This document shows, piece by piece, positions 1-7,839 of a stretch of 15,549 nt of DNA (its first letter is position 1; the number at the start of each line of letters is the position of its first letter). The DNA is taken from assembly GCA_035063885.1 (NCBI GenBank), contig JAPSFM010000117.1, forward strand, positions 1-15,549, in the 5' to 3' direction. Under the pieces are notes generated by a model. The model searched no databases and was not told where the DNA came from. It saw only the letters and a program-made list of their open reading frames with translations. Source of the DNA: CAADGY01 sp900696665 (lineage in GTDB: Bacteria > Acidobacteriota > Terriglobia > Bryobacterales > Bryobacteraceae). The translations under genes were made by a program, and so were the position numbers.

Positions 1-311
1 ACAAGATCGTCGTATTCGATCGTGTGCGGGAGAACATGCGAGGAAAGAGGATTCGAGGTACGTCGTTCCTTGGTCTGGTTAACCAGTCGATCAATCAGAC
101 GCTCAGCCGGACCCTGCTAACGGCAGGCCCAACCCTTCTGGCTTGCATCGCTCTATATTTTCTTGGCGGTGAAGTTCTTAACGGGATCGCCTTCGCGTTA
201 TTCGCAGGCATTATTGTGGGTACGTACTCGTCGATTTTCGTCGCAAGTGCCCTACTCGTGATGTGGGAGCAGTATCGCAGTGCACCCAAACAGGTCCGCG
301 CGGCCGCTTAG
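1..311 (+). CDS. secF: SecF protein-export membrane protein, C-terminal part (5' end outside window)
   Basis: The reading frame is open from the window edge (first full codon at 3) to the TAG at 309-311. SecF is an inner-membrane RND-like subunit of the SecDF complex, which uses the proton gradient to help SecYEG pull preproteins across the membrane. The visible part begins with the SecF signature VVFDRVREN, followed by the conserved NQSINQTLSRT loop and two hydrophobic segments, the second containing FALFAGIIVGTYSSIF, which is typical of the last SecF transmembrane helices. The tail ends in a short basic/alanine-rich stretch, normal for the family. A GTG at 24 lies inside the conserved motif and is not a real start. 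secD would be expected just to the left of the window. The family assignment is firm because several invariant blocks are present. Confidence 0.93.
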   Translation, partial: KIVVFDRVRENMRGKRIRGTSFLGLVNQSINQTLSRTLLTAGPTLLACIALYFLGGEVLNGIAFALFAGIIVGTYSSIFVASALLVMWEQYRSAPKQVRAAA

Positions 312-401
312 AAAGGACGACGGCCGGCGAAAGGACCTGTCGAGCATCAAGGGCATTGGCAGAATCAGCGGCACAACCCTTTTCAGATCCATCCTGCCGA
401 T

Positions 402-862
402 AACGTGGCGACACCGTTGGAGGATATGGTGGACAGTGGACACCCATCTGGCCGGAGCGTTCGCCATCACACGGCGGCTGATTCCGGCGATGGCCGGACG
501 CCGTCATGGCCGTATTCTGTTCATCGCGTCCATGGCAGCTTTATTCGGGATGCCCGGGTGGCCGCGTACTCGGCGGCGAAATCCGCCTGCGTGGGTTTGA
601 CACTGCCCCTGGCCGGCGAACTCGTATCCCACCCCATACGCGCCGGCGCCATCGCCCCCTGATGGATCGAGACCCCCATCCTCCACGAAACGCTGGCGCG
701 CGATCCGGAGCGGAAGCGGCGAATTCTGTCCCCCACCCTCCAGCAGACCTTCGACAGCCCGGAGCATGTCGCCCGGGCAACCGCCTATCTCTGCCCCCCG
801 CCGCGCGGTTCCTTGACGGCGTGGTGCTGCCGGTAGACGGCGGCGCCAGCATCGGCTTCTGA
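402..862 (+). pseudogene. Decayed short-chain dehydrogenase/reductase (SDR) remnant
   Basis: The pieces of an SDR can be followed through changing frames. One frame gives VATPLEDMVD (about 402-431), a second gives VDTHLAGAFAITRRLIPAMA and then a FIASMAALFGMPG block with the catalytic Ser region (about 436-558), and the first frame resumes with AAYSAAKSACVGL, holding the YxxxK catalytic pair, up to IAP. An in-frame TGA at 660-662 then replaces the Gly of the usual IAPGWIETP motif. WIETPILHE through HVARATAYL continues after the stop, and another frame change near 795-805 is needed to reach the C-terminal FLDGVVLPVDGGASIGF block ending at 862. The N-terminal Rossmann motif (TGxxxGIG) is absent. 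Several independent lesions plus a missing start argue for a true pseudogene rather than one sequencing error. The bases at 312-401, between secF and this remnant, show nothing recognisable. Confidence 0.8.
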
Positions 863-870
863 TCACGCAC

Positions 871-1932
871 TCAGGGCTGCGGTTCCAGAACCTGGCGCGC
901 CGGCGGACCCGCAGCGCAGATCAGCGGCGGGGCGCAAGATTCTCGGAGGATCACCTGAGTGGGAATGGTTCTACGCTGGGTGGGTAGGTCTGGCTGGCCG
1001 ATGCGATTGAGCAACAACTCCGCCAGCGCCTTGCCAATCTGTTCGGAAAAGACCCGCACGGAGGTCAGGGGAGGCCGCATGTTCTCCGCCTCAATGTCGT
1101 TGTATCCAGCCACGCTCACATCGGCGGGGACACGCAGGCCGGCCTCCGCCAGCGCCTCGTATACACCTCGCGCGACGACGTCGCCTCCGGCGAACAAAGC
1201 CGTCAGCGGCAGTCCTCGGTTCAGAATGCTCTTGGTCGTGAGATAGCCGAGTTCATGTTCGTCCTCGGAATCGAACTCGCTCAATCGCGGCTCATAGCCC
1301 GCGTCCGTCATGGCGCGGCAGTAGCCCTCGTAGATATGGGCGTGCCACGTGAGACGTGTGTTGCCAACGTACCAGATGTCGCGGTGGCCCAGAGTGAGCA
1401 GGCACCGCGTCACATCCATGCCGCCTTGGACGTCGTCGGACCATACCGAGTCGATCTTGTCCTGCTTCCACGGGCCCGCTACATTGTTACCGAACACCAC
1501 AAAGGGCACCTTGCGGTGCGCCAGCAGGTCAAACAGGTTCTGCGTATTGGTGCCGGCGACGATGAATCCGCTAACAAGGTCGCGCCGCTGCAACAACTTC
1601 GGCAGGTGCACCTCCCGCCATGGGGTGGTCTGGGAGTAGCGCAAAGAGAGATATAGCAGGTTGTAATCTCTACGCGCGAGGTAGGCCTCGGCGCTTGCCA
1701 GAACCAGAGAGTGGAAGTAATGGAGAACGTCACGGTTGCTGAACAGGAAGGTGATGATGCGCGTCCCGTTCTCCCGATTCAGGCTAAAACCGAGTTCTTC
1801 CGCCGCTCGCCGGATGCGCTCCTCAATCTCGGGAGTGACTCGCATGGCGCCGCGTAGAAGCCGAGAAACCGTTGATGCGCTGACATTTGCACGACGAGCC
1901 ACAGCATTCAGGGTGGGCTTGGTGACGTTCAT
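871..1932 (-). CDS. LacI-family transcriptional repressor
   Basis: With the ATG at 1932 this is a 353-residue protein, a normal LacI/GalR length. Residues 7-28 are a classic LacI helix-turn-helix (TLNAVARRANVSASTVSRLL) and the periplasmic-binding-protein-like sugar-sensing domain runs from about 58 to 333. The conserved C-terminal blocks GYNDIEA (276-282) and PPLTSVR (287-293) are present. Such proteins bind CG-centred palindromes and release DNA when a sugar or sugar derivative binds. I prefer ATG 1932 because GGGA sits 6 nt upstream and the protein then starts as most LacI proteins do. ATG 1938 and TTG 2004 are in frame, but TTG would add an atypical N-terminal extension. The gene is divergent from the TonB-dependent transporter operon and most likely controls it and itself. 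The effector cannot be read from sequence. Confidence 0.92.
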   Translation of the reverse strand: MNVTKPTLNAVARRANVSASTVSRLLRGAMRVTPEIEERIRRAAEELGFSLNRENGTRIITFLFSNRDVLHYFHSLVLASAEAYLARRDYNLLYLSLRYSQTTPWREVHLPKLLQRRDLVSGFIVAGTNTQNLFDLLAHRKVPFVVFGNNVAGPWKQDKIDSVWSDDVQGGMDVTRCLLTLGHRDIWYVGNTRLTWHAHIYEGYCRAMTDAGYEPRLSEFDSEDEHELGYLTTKSILNRGLPLTALFAGGDVVARGVYEALAEAGLRVPADVSVAGYNDIEAENMRPPLTSVRVFSEQIGKALAELLLNRIGQPDLPTQRRTIPTQVILRESCAPPLICAAGPPARQVLEPQP

Positions 1933-1948
1933 GTTCATTCCCGAGTTC

Positions 1949-1954
1949 AGTATA
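1949..1954 (-). promoter_or_regulatory. Possible -10 box for the LacI-family gene
   Basis: Read on the minus strand these bases give TATACT, a good -10 hexamer, 11-17 bp upstream of the two candidate ATG starts. The -35 is weak: TTGCGC lies 19 bp upstream. If this box is used, transcription would start close to the ATG and the TTG start at 2004 would lie outside the mRNA, which supports the shorter protein. The assignment rests on one hexamer only. Confidence 0.35.
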
Positions 1955-1964
1955 GCTTGTGCTG

Positions 1965-2033
1965 AGACAAAATGCGCAACGCTCTGTGCGCGAGTTTTAC
2001 TCAAAAGAGCGCATTAATCGTGCAATTTTGTCT
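1965..2033. repeat. Inverted repeat AGACAAAAT / ATTTTGTCT in the divergent promoter region
   Basis: AGACAAAAT at 1965-1973 and its exact reverse complement ATTTTGTCT at 2025-2033 face each other about 50 bp apart between the repressor gene and the transporter operon. The right arm ends on the first base of the -35 box, and the left arm touches a TGCGCAA motif (1973-1979) that recurs at 2040-2046. The arrangement suggests paired binding sites for a looping regulator, but a 9-bp repeat alone is modest evidence. Confidence 0.5.
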
Positions 2034-2061
2034 TGACTTTGCGCAATGTGAAGCATAGGAT
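2033..2061 (+). promoter_or_regulatory. Sigma-70-like promoter of the transporter/catabolic operon
   Basis: TTGACT at 2033-2038 and TAGGAT at 2056-2061 are separated by exactly 17 bp, close to the TTGACA-N17-TATAAT consensus. Transcription would begin near 2068, leaving a leader of about 130 nt before the ATG at 2196. That leader is G+C rich with short self-complementary runs, but I recognise no riboswitch in it. The operator-like palindrome at 2036-2049 overlaps the -35 box and the spacer. Confidence 0.6.
2036..2049. promoter_or_regulatory. Candidate LacI-family operator
   Basis: ACTTTGCGCAATGT is palindromic around the central C/G at 2042/2043, with only one mismatched position pair, and its core TTGCGCAA (2039-2046) is a perfect 8-bp palindrome. 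LacI-family operators are typically 14-20 bp palindromes with a central CG. The site lies between and over the promoter hexamers, where binding would block RNA polymerase. A related half-conserved copy, ATGCGCAA, lies at 1972-1979. Assignment to the neighbouring repressor is by position and form. Confidence 0.55.
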
Positions 2062-2195
2062 TTGGTTATCTGACTGGGAACAGTCAGAGGGGAGGCTAGT
2101 GGTGCCCCCCGTAGGGCCGGCCGCAAAGGCCAGGGTCGGTTGCGTGTGCGCCCTGCGGGAAACCATAGCCCAATTCAGGCAAAAGGAGTCTCGCT

Positions 2196-5100
2196 ATGAG
2201 ACGATCCGTTCGCTCGCTGTTGGGATTACTCTGTCTATTCGCGGCGGTCTTTACCAGCCCGCAATCCGCCATTGCGCAGGACGCGCGAGGCATGATCACA
2301 GGCGTCGTCACGGACGCCTCCGGCGCGCTAGTGCCGGAGGCAGTCCTGCGGGCTGTCAACACCGCCAGCAACGTGGCGGTCACTGCGGCTACCAATGCAC
2401 AGGGCAACTACACCCTGAACCACCTGCTTCCGGGCGAATACCGCATCTATGTGTCGAAGGAGGGATTCAAAACCTTCGAGCGGGGCGTGGAGGTGCGCGC
2501 CGCGGACCGGATGACGCTAGATGTGCAGTTGGAGATCGGCGCGGCCAGCGAGAGGATCCTGGTGGAGGCCGGCACTCCGTTGTTGGAAGTGGCGAGCAGT
2601 TCTCTCGGCACCGTCATCGACCACCGGCGCATTCAGGATCTGCCGCTGGTGCATGGCAATCCGTTCATGCTCGAATTCCTGAGTCCGGGAATCACGTTTA
2701 ACGGCAACATCGCCTGGACGAGGCCTTTTGATGGTCCGGCGTCGGTGGCTTCCGTGAACGGCTCCCAGACCGCCCGCATCGAGTTCCAACTCGATGGCGT
2801 CGCCAACAATTGGCGGCGGGCCCCGGCCTACCAGCCGTCGGTGGAGTTCATCCAGGAATACAAGGTGCAGACGACCAGTTATGACGCGATGCAAGGTCAC
2901 TCCGCGGGAGGCTGGGTGGATGTCGCGCTGAAATCGGGAGCCAACGATCTGCACGGATCCGCTTACTACTACAGGCAGGATCCGGCGCTGAATACCAACC
3001 TTTTCTTCAATAACAAGGCCGGCCAGCCGAAACCGGATTACATGTTCTACCGCACCGGCGCCACGGCCGGCGGGCCGATCCGTAGGGACCGCACATTCTG
3101 GTTTGTAGGCTATGAGAGGATTCGTCACAACCTGCCGTACCCGCAGGTCTACACCGTGCCTACCGAAGCGCAGCGGAACGGCGATTTCTCCGCGTTGCTC
3201 GCCCTGGGCAGCCAGTATCAGCTCTACGACCCGGCTACCACTCGCCCTGCCGAAGCCGGAAGGTACTCGCGGCAGCCTTTTCCGGACAACATCATTCCAG
3301 CCAACCGGCAGAGCAGCATCGGAAAGAATATCGTCAACTACTACCCTCTGCCGAACCAGCCAGGTTCGCGCGACGGCGGCAGCAATTTCAACTTCGGCAG
3401 CGGGATTGAGCCGGATCACTACTACAGTCTCACCACCCGTATCGACCATACCTTTAGCGACCGGCAGCGGATTTTCGGGCGCGCCGTGGTCAGCAAACGT
3501 GTCGACGGGCCTTACCGCGATTGGGCACCTGATGCCTCCGGAAACAACCTGTACTACAAAAACCGCGGAGCCGCGGTGGACTATATCAACAACCTGACAC
3601 CGCAGACAGTGCTGAACCTGCGGTACGGTTACACGCGCTTTGTCTCCCAGCACGTGCTCGAGACCCTGGGTTTCGACATCACCTCGCTCGGGCTGCCGGA
3701 TTCTCTCCGCGATAGCATCGATCCCCGCGGCTGGATCTTCCCGCGGATCTCGCCGTCCGGCTACTCGGGCCTGATGACCGAACAACTCGACGGTAACTTC
3801 TCCGACATCCATACCTTCTACGGCTCCGTCTCGCGCACGATGGGCAGCCACTTCCTGCGGGTGGGCGCCGATTTCCGTTCCTATCTGGTCAACAACTATG
3901 CCCTCGGCGCCAGCAATGGGAACTACACCTTCGGTTCCTATCTGAACGGACCGCTGGACAACTCTCCAGCGCCCCCGCGAGGCACTGGCATCGCCGGGTT
4001 GCTGCTGGGGATCCCCAGTGGCGGTGGCGTCGATGTGAACGACTCTTACGCGGCGCGATCCAATTTCCGCAGCGTCTTCCTCCAGGACGACTGGAAGGTG
4101 ACGCGCAAGCTCACGGTCAATCTGGGATTGCGCTACGAATACGATGGGCCCATCGTGGAACGATTCAACCGCAGCGTGCGCAGTTTCGATTTCGCAGCGG
4201 CGAGCCCCATTGAGCCGGCGGCAGTAGTGAATTATGCGAGGTCGCCGATCGATGAGATTCCCACCTCCCAATTCCGCGTGAAGGGAGGCCTGACTTTCGC
4301 CGGCGTGAACGGCCAGCCCGCCGAGCTTTGGCAGGCACCTCGGAGAAACTTTATGCCGCGCATTGGATTCGCCTATATGCTCGGCAGCCAAACGGTGCTC
4401 CGCGCTGGGTACGGCGTCTTCTTCGATCAGATCGGCGTCGTTTCGCAGAGTCCGATCCAGATCGGCTACAGCCTCACTACGGCGCTGGTACCCTCTCTCG
4501 ATAACGGCGTAACCTTCCGCGCCACCCTGGCCAATCCGTTTCCGGACGGACTGCAAAAGCCGGTCGGGGCGCGCGACGGGTTGGCGACGTTCCTTGGCCG
4601 GGACATCAGCTTCTTCATGCCCGACCCCCGAACTCCTTACAATCAGCGCTGGTCGTTCGGTTTCCAGCGGCAGTTCCTCACGAACTTCGTGCTGGACATG
4701 AACTATGTCGGCAGCCGCGGAACCGCATTGCAGATCTCCCGGCAACTGGACAGCGTGCCGAACGAGTATCTGAGCACGTTACGCGTTCGGGATCAGGCGG
4801 CCATCGACCGCCTTTCCCGGAATGTCGCCAATCCGTTCTACCCGCTTCTGCCGGGGACCGGGCTTGCCGGGGCCACAGTTTCACGATCGCAACTGCTGCG
4901 TCCGTACCCGCAATTCACCAGCGTCACCACGCAGACCAACGACGGATACTCCTGGTATCACTCCCTGCAAACCCGCGTGGAGAAACGCTTCGATCGAGGG
5001 TACACAATCATGGGTTCGTGGACCTGGTCCAAGAACATGGAAGCTGTCAGTTTCTTGAATCCCATGGACGCGCGGCCGGAGCGCGTGATCTCTCCGAATG

Positions 5101-5633
5101 ATCGTACGCACCGCCTGGTGATCAATGGGATCTACGAACTGCCCTTCGGTATGGGCCGCCGTTATGCGGCGGGCGCGCGGGGTGTGGTGGGCAAGGTGAT
5201 CGAAGGATGGCAGCTCGACGCCATCTACCAAATCCAGAGCGGAGACCCACTCGGACTGGGAGACTTTCTGTTCTATGGCGATCCGGACAACATCGTGCTG
5301 TCTGGAGCGGAGCGCCGCCCCGAGCGTTGGTTCAACACGGACGGCTTCGAGCGGGACACCCGGCGGGCTCTCGCTTCGAACATTCGCTACCAGTCCTCCC
5401 GGTTCTCCTCGCTGCGCTCGGACGGACTCAACTACCTGGATTTCTCGTTGATTAAAAAGACGAAGATCACGGAGCGCCTTCGACTGGACATCCGCTCCGA
5501 GTTCATCAATTCGCTGAACCATACCGTCTTCGAAGCACCCAACACAAACCCATATAGCACCAACTTCGGAGTTGTGACGGCGGGCAAGCAGCTTCCGCGC
5601 ACGATTCAGTTCGGCGCCGTGGTCCGCTTCTGA
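2196..5633 (+). CDS. TonB-dependent outer-membrane transporter, Oar-like with N-terminal carboxypeptidase-regulatory domain
   Basis: This 1145-residue protein starts at ATG 2196, with AAAGGAG at 2182-2188 as ribosome binding site. Residues 1-28 form a signal peptide ending SAIAQ. Residues about 33-116 are a carboxypeptidase-regulatory-like beta-sandwich (GxVTDxSGALVPEA, NAQGNYTLNHLLPGEYRI, GFKTF). A plug-like region follows (about 120-245, including QLDGVANN and EYKVQTTSYDA), then a long barrel with the signature KSGANDLHGSAYYYR. The chain ends in aromatic VVRF, the usual C-terminal signal of outer-membrane barrels. Such proteins take up large or scarce substrates across the outer membrane using TonB/ExbBD energy. 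I see no clear TonB box, which is common in this acidobacterial group. Linkage to secreted carbohydrate-type enzymes suggests a glycan or glycoside ligand, and the ligand is not inferable further. Confidence 0.93.
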   Translation: MRRSVRSLLGLLCLFAAVFTSPQSAIAQDARGMITGVVTDASGALVPEAVLRAVNTASNVAVTAATNAQGNYTLNHLLPGEYRIYVSKEGFKTFERGVEVRAADRMTLDVQLEIGAASERILVEAGTPLLEVASSSLGTVIDHRRIQDLPLVHGNPFMLEFLSPGITFNGNIAWTRPFDGPASVASVNGSQTARIEFQLDGVANNWRRAPAYQPSVEFIQEYKVQTTSYDAMQGHSAGGWVDVALKSGANDLHGSAYYYRQDPALNTNLFFNNKAGQPKPDYMFYRTGATAGGPIRRDRTFWFVGYERIRHNLPYPQVYTVPTEAQRNGDFSALLALGSQYQLYDPATTRPAEAGRYSRQPFPDNIIPANRQSSIGKNIVNYYPLPNQPGSRDGGSNFNFGSGIEPDHYYSLTTRIDHTFSDRQRIFGRAVVSKRVDGPYRDWAPDASGNNLYYKNRGAAVDYINNLTPQTVLNLRYGYTRFVSQHVLETLGFDITSLGLPDSLRDSIDPRGWIFPRISPSGYSGLMTEQLDGNFSDIHTFYGSVSRTMGSHFLRVGADFRSYLVNNYALGASNGNYTFGSYLNGPLDNSPAPPRGTGIAGLLLGIPSGGGVDVNDSYAARSNFRSVFLQDDWKVTRKLTVNLGLRYEYDGPIVERFNRSVRSFDFAAASPIEPAAVVNYARSPIDEIPTSQFRVKGGLTFAGVNGQPAELWQAPRRNFMPRIGFAYMLGSQTVLRAGYGVFFDQIGVVSQSPIQIGYSLTTALVPSLDNGVTFRATLANPFPDGLQKPVGARDGLATFLGRDISFFMPDPRTPYNQRWSFGFQRQFLTNFVLDMNYVGSRGTALQISRQLDSVPNEYLSTLRVRDQAAIDRLSRNVANPFYPLLPGTGLAGATVSRSQLLRPYPQFTSVTTQTNDGYSWYHSLQTRVEKRFDRGYTIMGSWTWSKNMEAVSFLNPMDARPERVISPNDRTHRLVINGIYELPFGMGRRYAAGARGVVGKVIEGWQLDAIYQIQSGDPLGLGDFLFYGDPDNIVLSGAERRPERWFNTDGFERDTRRALASNIRYQSSRFSSLRSDGLNYLDFSLIKKTKITERLRLDIRSEFINSLNHTVFEAPNTNPYSTNFGVVTAGKQLPRTIQFGAVVRF

Positions 5634-5657
5634 CCGGAGCGCTCGCGGACCTCGCCA

Positions 5658-5683
5658 TCACCCACTTGGCTAATATCGGGTGA
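5658..5683 (+). other. Small stem-loop between transporter and hydrolase genes
   Basis: TCACCC (5658-5663) and GGGTGA (5678-5683) can pair as a 6-bp stem with a 14-nt loop in the 79-nt gap between the transporter stop and the hydrolase ATG. There is no following T-run, so it does not look like an intrinsic terminator. It could slow exonucleases and keep transporter mRNA above the downstream part, a common pattern for TonB-dependent transporter operons, but the stem is short. Confidence 0.3.
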
Positions 5684-5712
5684 GTGAAAAGATATCTAGG
5701 CAGGCCTCACAA

Positions 5713-7839
5713 ATGATCTCCCGTTCTCTCGTGTTGCTGCTGGTCTCCGTTTTGGAACTGGCAGCCCAGATTCCGGCGGGCTGGCTCACGGAGCCGGTGC
5801 TGCCGGAAGCCACCCGGCGCGGACAGATGTACGCCTATGTCAACGCCAACATTCCTCCGCTGCCTCGGTTTCGTTCGCTGCCCGAGTGGGAGCGCTATCG
5901 CGTCACGGTAAAGCGCGACCTCCTGCGCCTGTTGGGGATCGACGATATCCTGCGGACACACCGCCTGCAGGTGGTAAAGAAAGGGACGCTGCAGCGCAAG
6001 GGCTACCGCATCGACAAGATCGTGTATGAAAGCTACCCGGGCATGTATGTGCCGGCTCTCGTATGGAGACCGGATCAGGTGGGCGCCAAGGCGCCGGCCA
6101 TCGTCAGCATCACCGGGCATACCTACTGCGACAGCAAGGCCGCGGACTACATCCAGGCGCGCAACTACAATCTGGTGCGGCGAGGCTTCATCGTCATCTC
6201 CTACGACTATTTCGGCTGTGGAGAGCGGGGGCGGCTCGACGCATGCCAGCCGGGGGTCTGGGGCGGCGTCGATCATACAAACTCGCTGTTCTCCTACACC
6301 ACCCGCACGCCGACCGGAATCGAAGTTCTGGACGGGATACGCGCTGTCGATTATCTGTACTCGCTGCCGGAAGCCGACCGCTCGCGCATCGCCTTCACCG
6401 GAGAATCCGGAGGCGGCAACAACACCTACTGGGTGGCGGCGCTCGATGAACGGGTGACCGCCGCCGTCACCGTCTGCGCCGCGGGATCGATGGCGCAGTG
6501 GATCAAGGCCGATCTCAACTACGATTGGCACCAGCGCCCGCCAGGAATGCGCGCGTTCGCCGACATCGGCACACTCTACGCCTTGACGGCGCCGAGGCCG
6601 CTGCTGGTTCTGAACGGGCGCAAGGACCTTGCTGAGTTTGCATGGCCCGACGCGGAGCGGTCCGTGGACTATGCCCGCGCCGTCTATCGCCTGTATGGGG
6701 CGGCGGACCGCATCGCATTAGAACGCTCCACGACCGACCATGGCTACCAGCTTGATAAGCGTCTGAAGCTATATGAATGGCTGGGCCGCTGGTATTTTGC
6801 AGGCGAGACTCCAGGCGGAGCCGCGGAGATCGATGCGCCGGTCGAACCGCGAGAGGCGCTGCGTGTAGGGCTCAGCGAAGGGCTGTCGATCCCGGAACTG
6901 GCCAAGCGGTGGGTGGACGAGACGCGCCAGGAGGTTCCGCTCCCGGCTGATAAAGACGTTGCCCGCGCCTTTCAGAAGGATCGCCGCCAATCGCTGGTAA
7001 AGCTCCTCGGCCTCCGGCAATGGGGCGAAAAGCCCGGCGTGGCGGAGCGCCAAACGGATGTCATTGTGGAAGGTGACCAGGAAGCCGAGCGGCTCATCTT
7101 CGAGATGGAGCCCGATCTGCTTGTACCCGCGGTGTTCGTGCGGCCTGCAGGGCGGAAGCGCTATCCGGTGGTCATCGTCCTGGAGAAGAAACGTGGGCCC
7201 TCGGCCGAAGTGCGGGAACTGCTGCGCGGGGGCGCCGCCGTATTGCTGCTGGATCCACGCGGCACCGGTGAGATGGATTGGGGCGGAGGACGCACGTCGA
7301 ACTGGGCCAATCTGACCGGACGGACTGCGGCCGGGATGTGGGCGGAGGATGTGTCGCGAGTCACCACCTACTTGCTCGCGCGTCCGGATGTGGCACGCGT
7401 CGCTGTTCTGGGCTATGGCATCTTTGGCAAAGCCGCCCTGTACGCCACGGCGCTCGACAACCGCATATCCGCGGCCGCGCTGGCGATGGACACAATCTCC
7501 TACAGGGCAGAGACTGAGGCGGGATTTGCGCATGTCTATGCCGGCGTGCCGCGTATCCTCGCCTGGGGAGACACGCCGCAGATCGCCGCGCTGGTCGCGC
7601 CCCGTCCTTTAGCGATTCTGAGGGCGGGAAGGCCGGTCTCATCCAATCAGGAAAGGCCGGCCTACTTTTCGCCGGTACCTCGCTTCGATGCCGGACCGCC
7701 GTGGGTTGCCGAGGCGGAACTCCGTGAGGCGTATTCGTGGACGCAGAAGTTCTATGCCGTTTTCGGGGCGGCAAGCAAGTTCCGGACCGGTGCAGGTGGG
7801 GAGTTGGAGACGGCGCAATGGCTGGTGGCCGGTCCATGA
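5713..7839 (+). CDS. Secreted tandem alpha/beta hydrolase (acetyl-xylan-esterase-like), second domain degenerate
   Basis: With ATG 5713 the protein has 708 residues and begins with a signal peptide (MISRSLVLLLVSVLELAAQ). AGGCAGG lies 8 nt upstream. The in-frame GTG at 5680 would put 11 extra residues before the signal peptide and lacks a clear ribosome site. The first hydrolase domain (about residues 80-365) has the nucleophile elbow GESGG (Ser at codon 6406-6408), a candidate acid Asp in NGRKD, and a catalytic His in TDHGY, as in dienelactone-hydrolase/acetyl-xylan-esterase-type enzymes. A second related fold (about 420-690) keeps the strands, but its elbow reads GYGIFG, with Gly where the Ser should be, so it is probably not catalytic and may bind substrate or stabilise the protein. 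Expected role: removal of acyl groups from an imported glycan or glycoside in the periplasm. The ester substrate is inferred from family and context only. Confidence 0.85.
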   Translation: MISRSLVLLLVSVLELAAQIPAGWLTEPVLPEATRRGQMYAYVNANIPPLPRFRSLPEWERYRVTVKRDLLRLLGIDDILRTHRLQVVKKGTLQRKGYRIDKIVYESYPGMYVPALVWRPDQVGAKAPAIVSITGHTYCDSKAADYIQARNYNLVRRGFIVISYDYFGCGERGRLDACQPGVWGGVDHTNSLFSYTTRTPTGIEVLDGIRAVDYLYSLPEADRSRIAFTGESGGGNNTYWVAALDERVTAAVTVCAAGSMAQWIKADLNYDWHQRPPGMRAFADIGTLYALTAPRPLLVLNGRKDLAEFAWPDAERSVDYARAVYRLYGAADRIALERSTTDHGYQLDKRLKLYEWLGRWYFAGETPGGAAEIDAPVEPREALRVGLSEGLSIPELAKRWVDETRQEVPLPADKDVARAFQKDRRQSLVKLLGLRQWGEKPGVAERQTDVIVEGDQEAERLIFEMEPDLLVPAVFVRPAGRKRYPVVIVLEKKRGPSAEVRELLRGGAAVLLLDPRGTGEMDWGGGRTSNWANLTGRTAAGMWAEDVSRVTTYLLARPDVARVAVLGYGIFGKAALYATALDNRISAAALAMDTISYRAETEAGFAHVYAGVPRILAWGDTPQIAALVAPRPLAILRAGRPVSSNQERPAYFSPVPRFDAGPPWVAEAELREAYSWTQKFYAVFGAASKFRTGAGGELETAQWLVAGP

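Noticed and set aside
1933..2004. TTG start for the LacI-family protein giving 24 extra residues
   Set aside because: No ribosome site, atypical N-terminal extension before the DNA-binding domain, and overlap with the likely promoter. It cannot be fully excluded.
2062..2195. Riboswitch in the transporter leader
   Set aside because: The leader is G+C rich with short complementary runs, but I could not match it to a known aptamer core such as cobalamin or SAM.
2517..4745. 742-codon open frame on the minus strand inside the TonB-dependent transporter gene
   Set aside because: It is a shadow of codon bias in a G+C-rich gene: no recognisable domain, no ribosome site, and the plus-strand protein is clearly real over the whole interval.
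7737..7835. Longer N-terminus for the flavoenzyme
   Set aside because: These codons lie inside the hydrolase gene, and a Tat signal must be near the N-terminus. The ATGA overlap start fits better.
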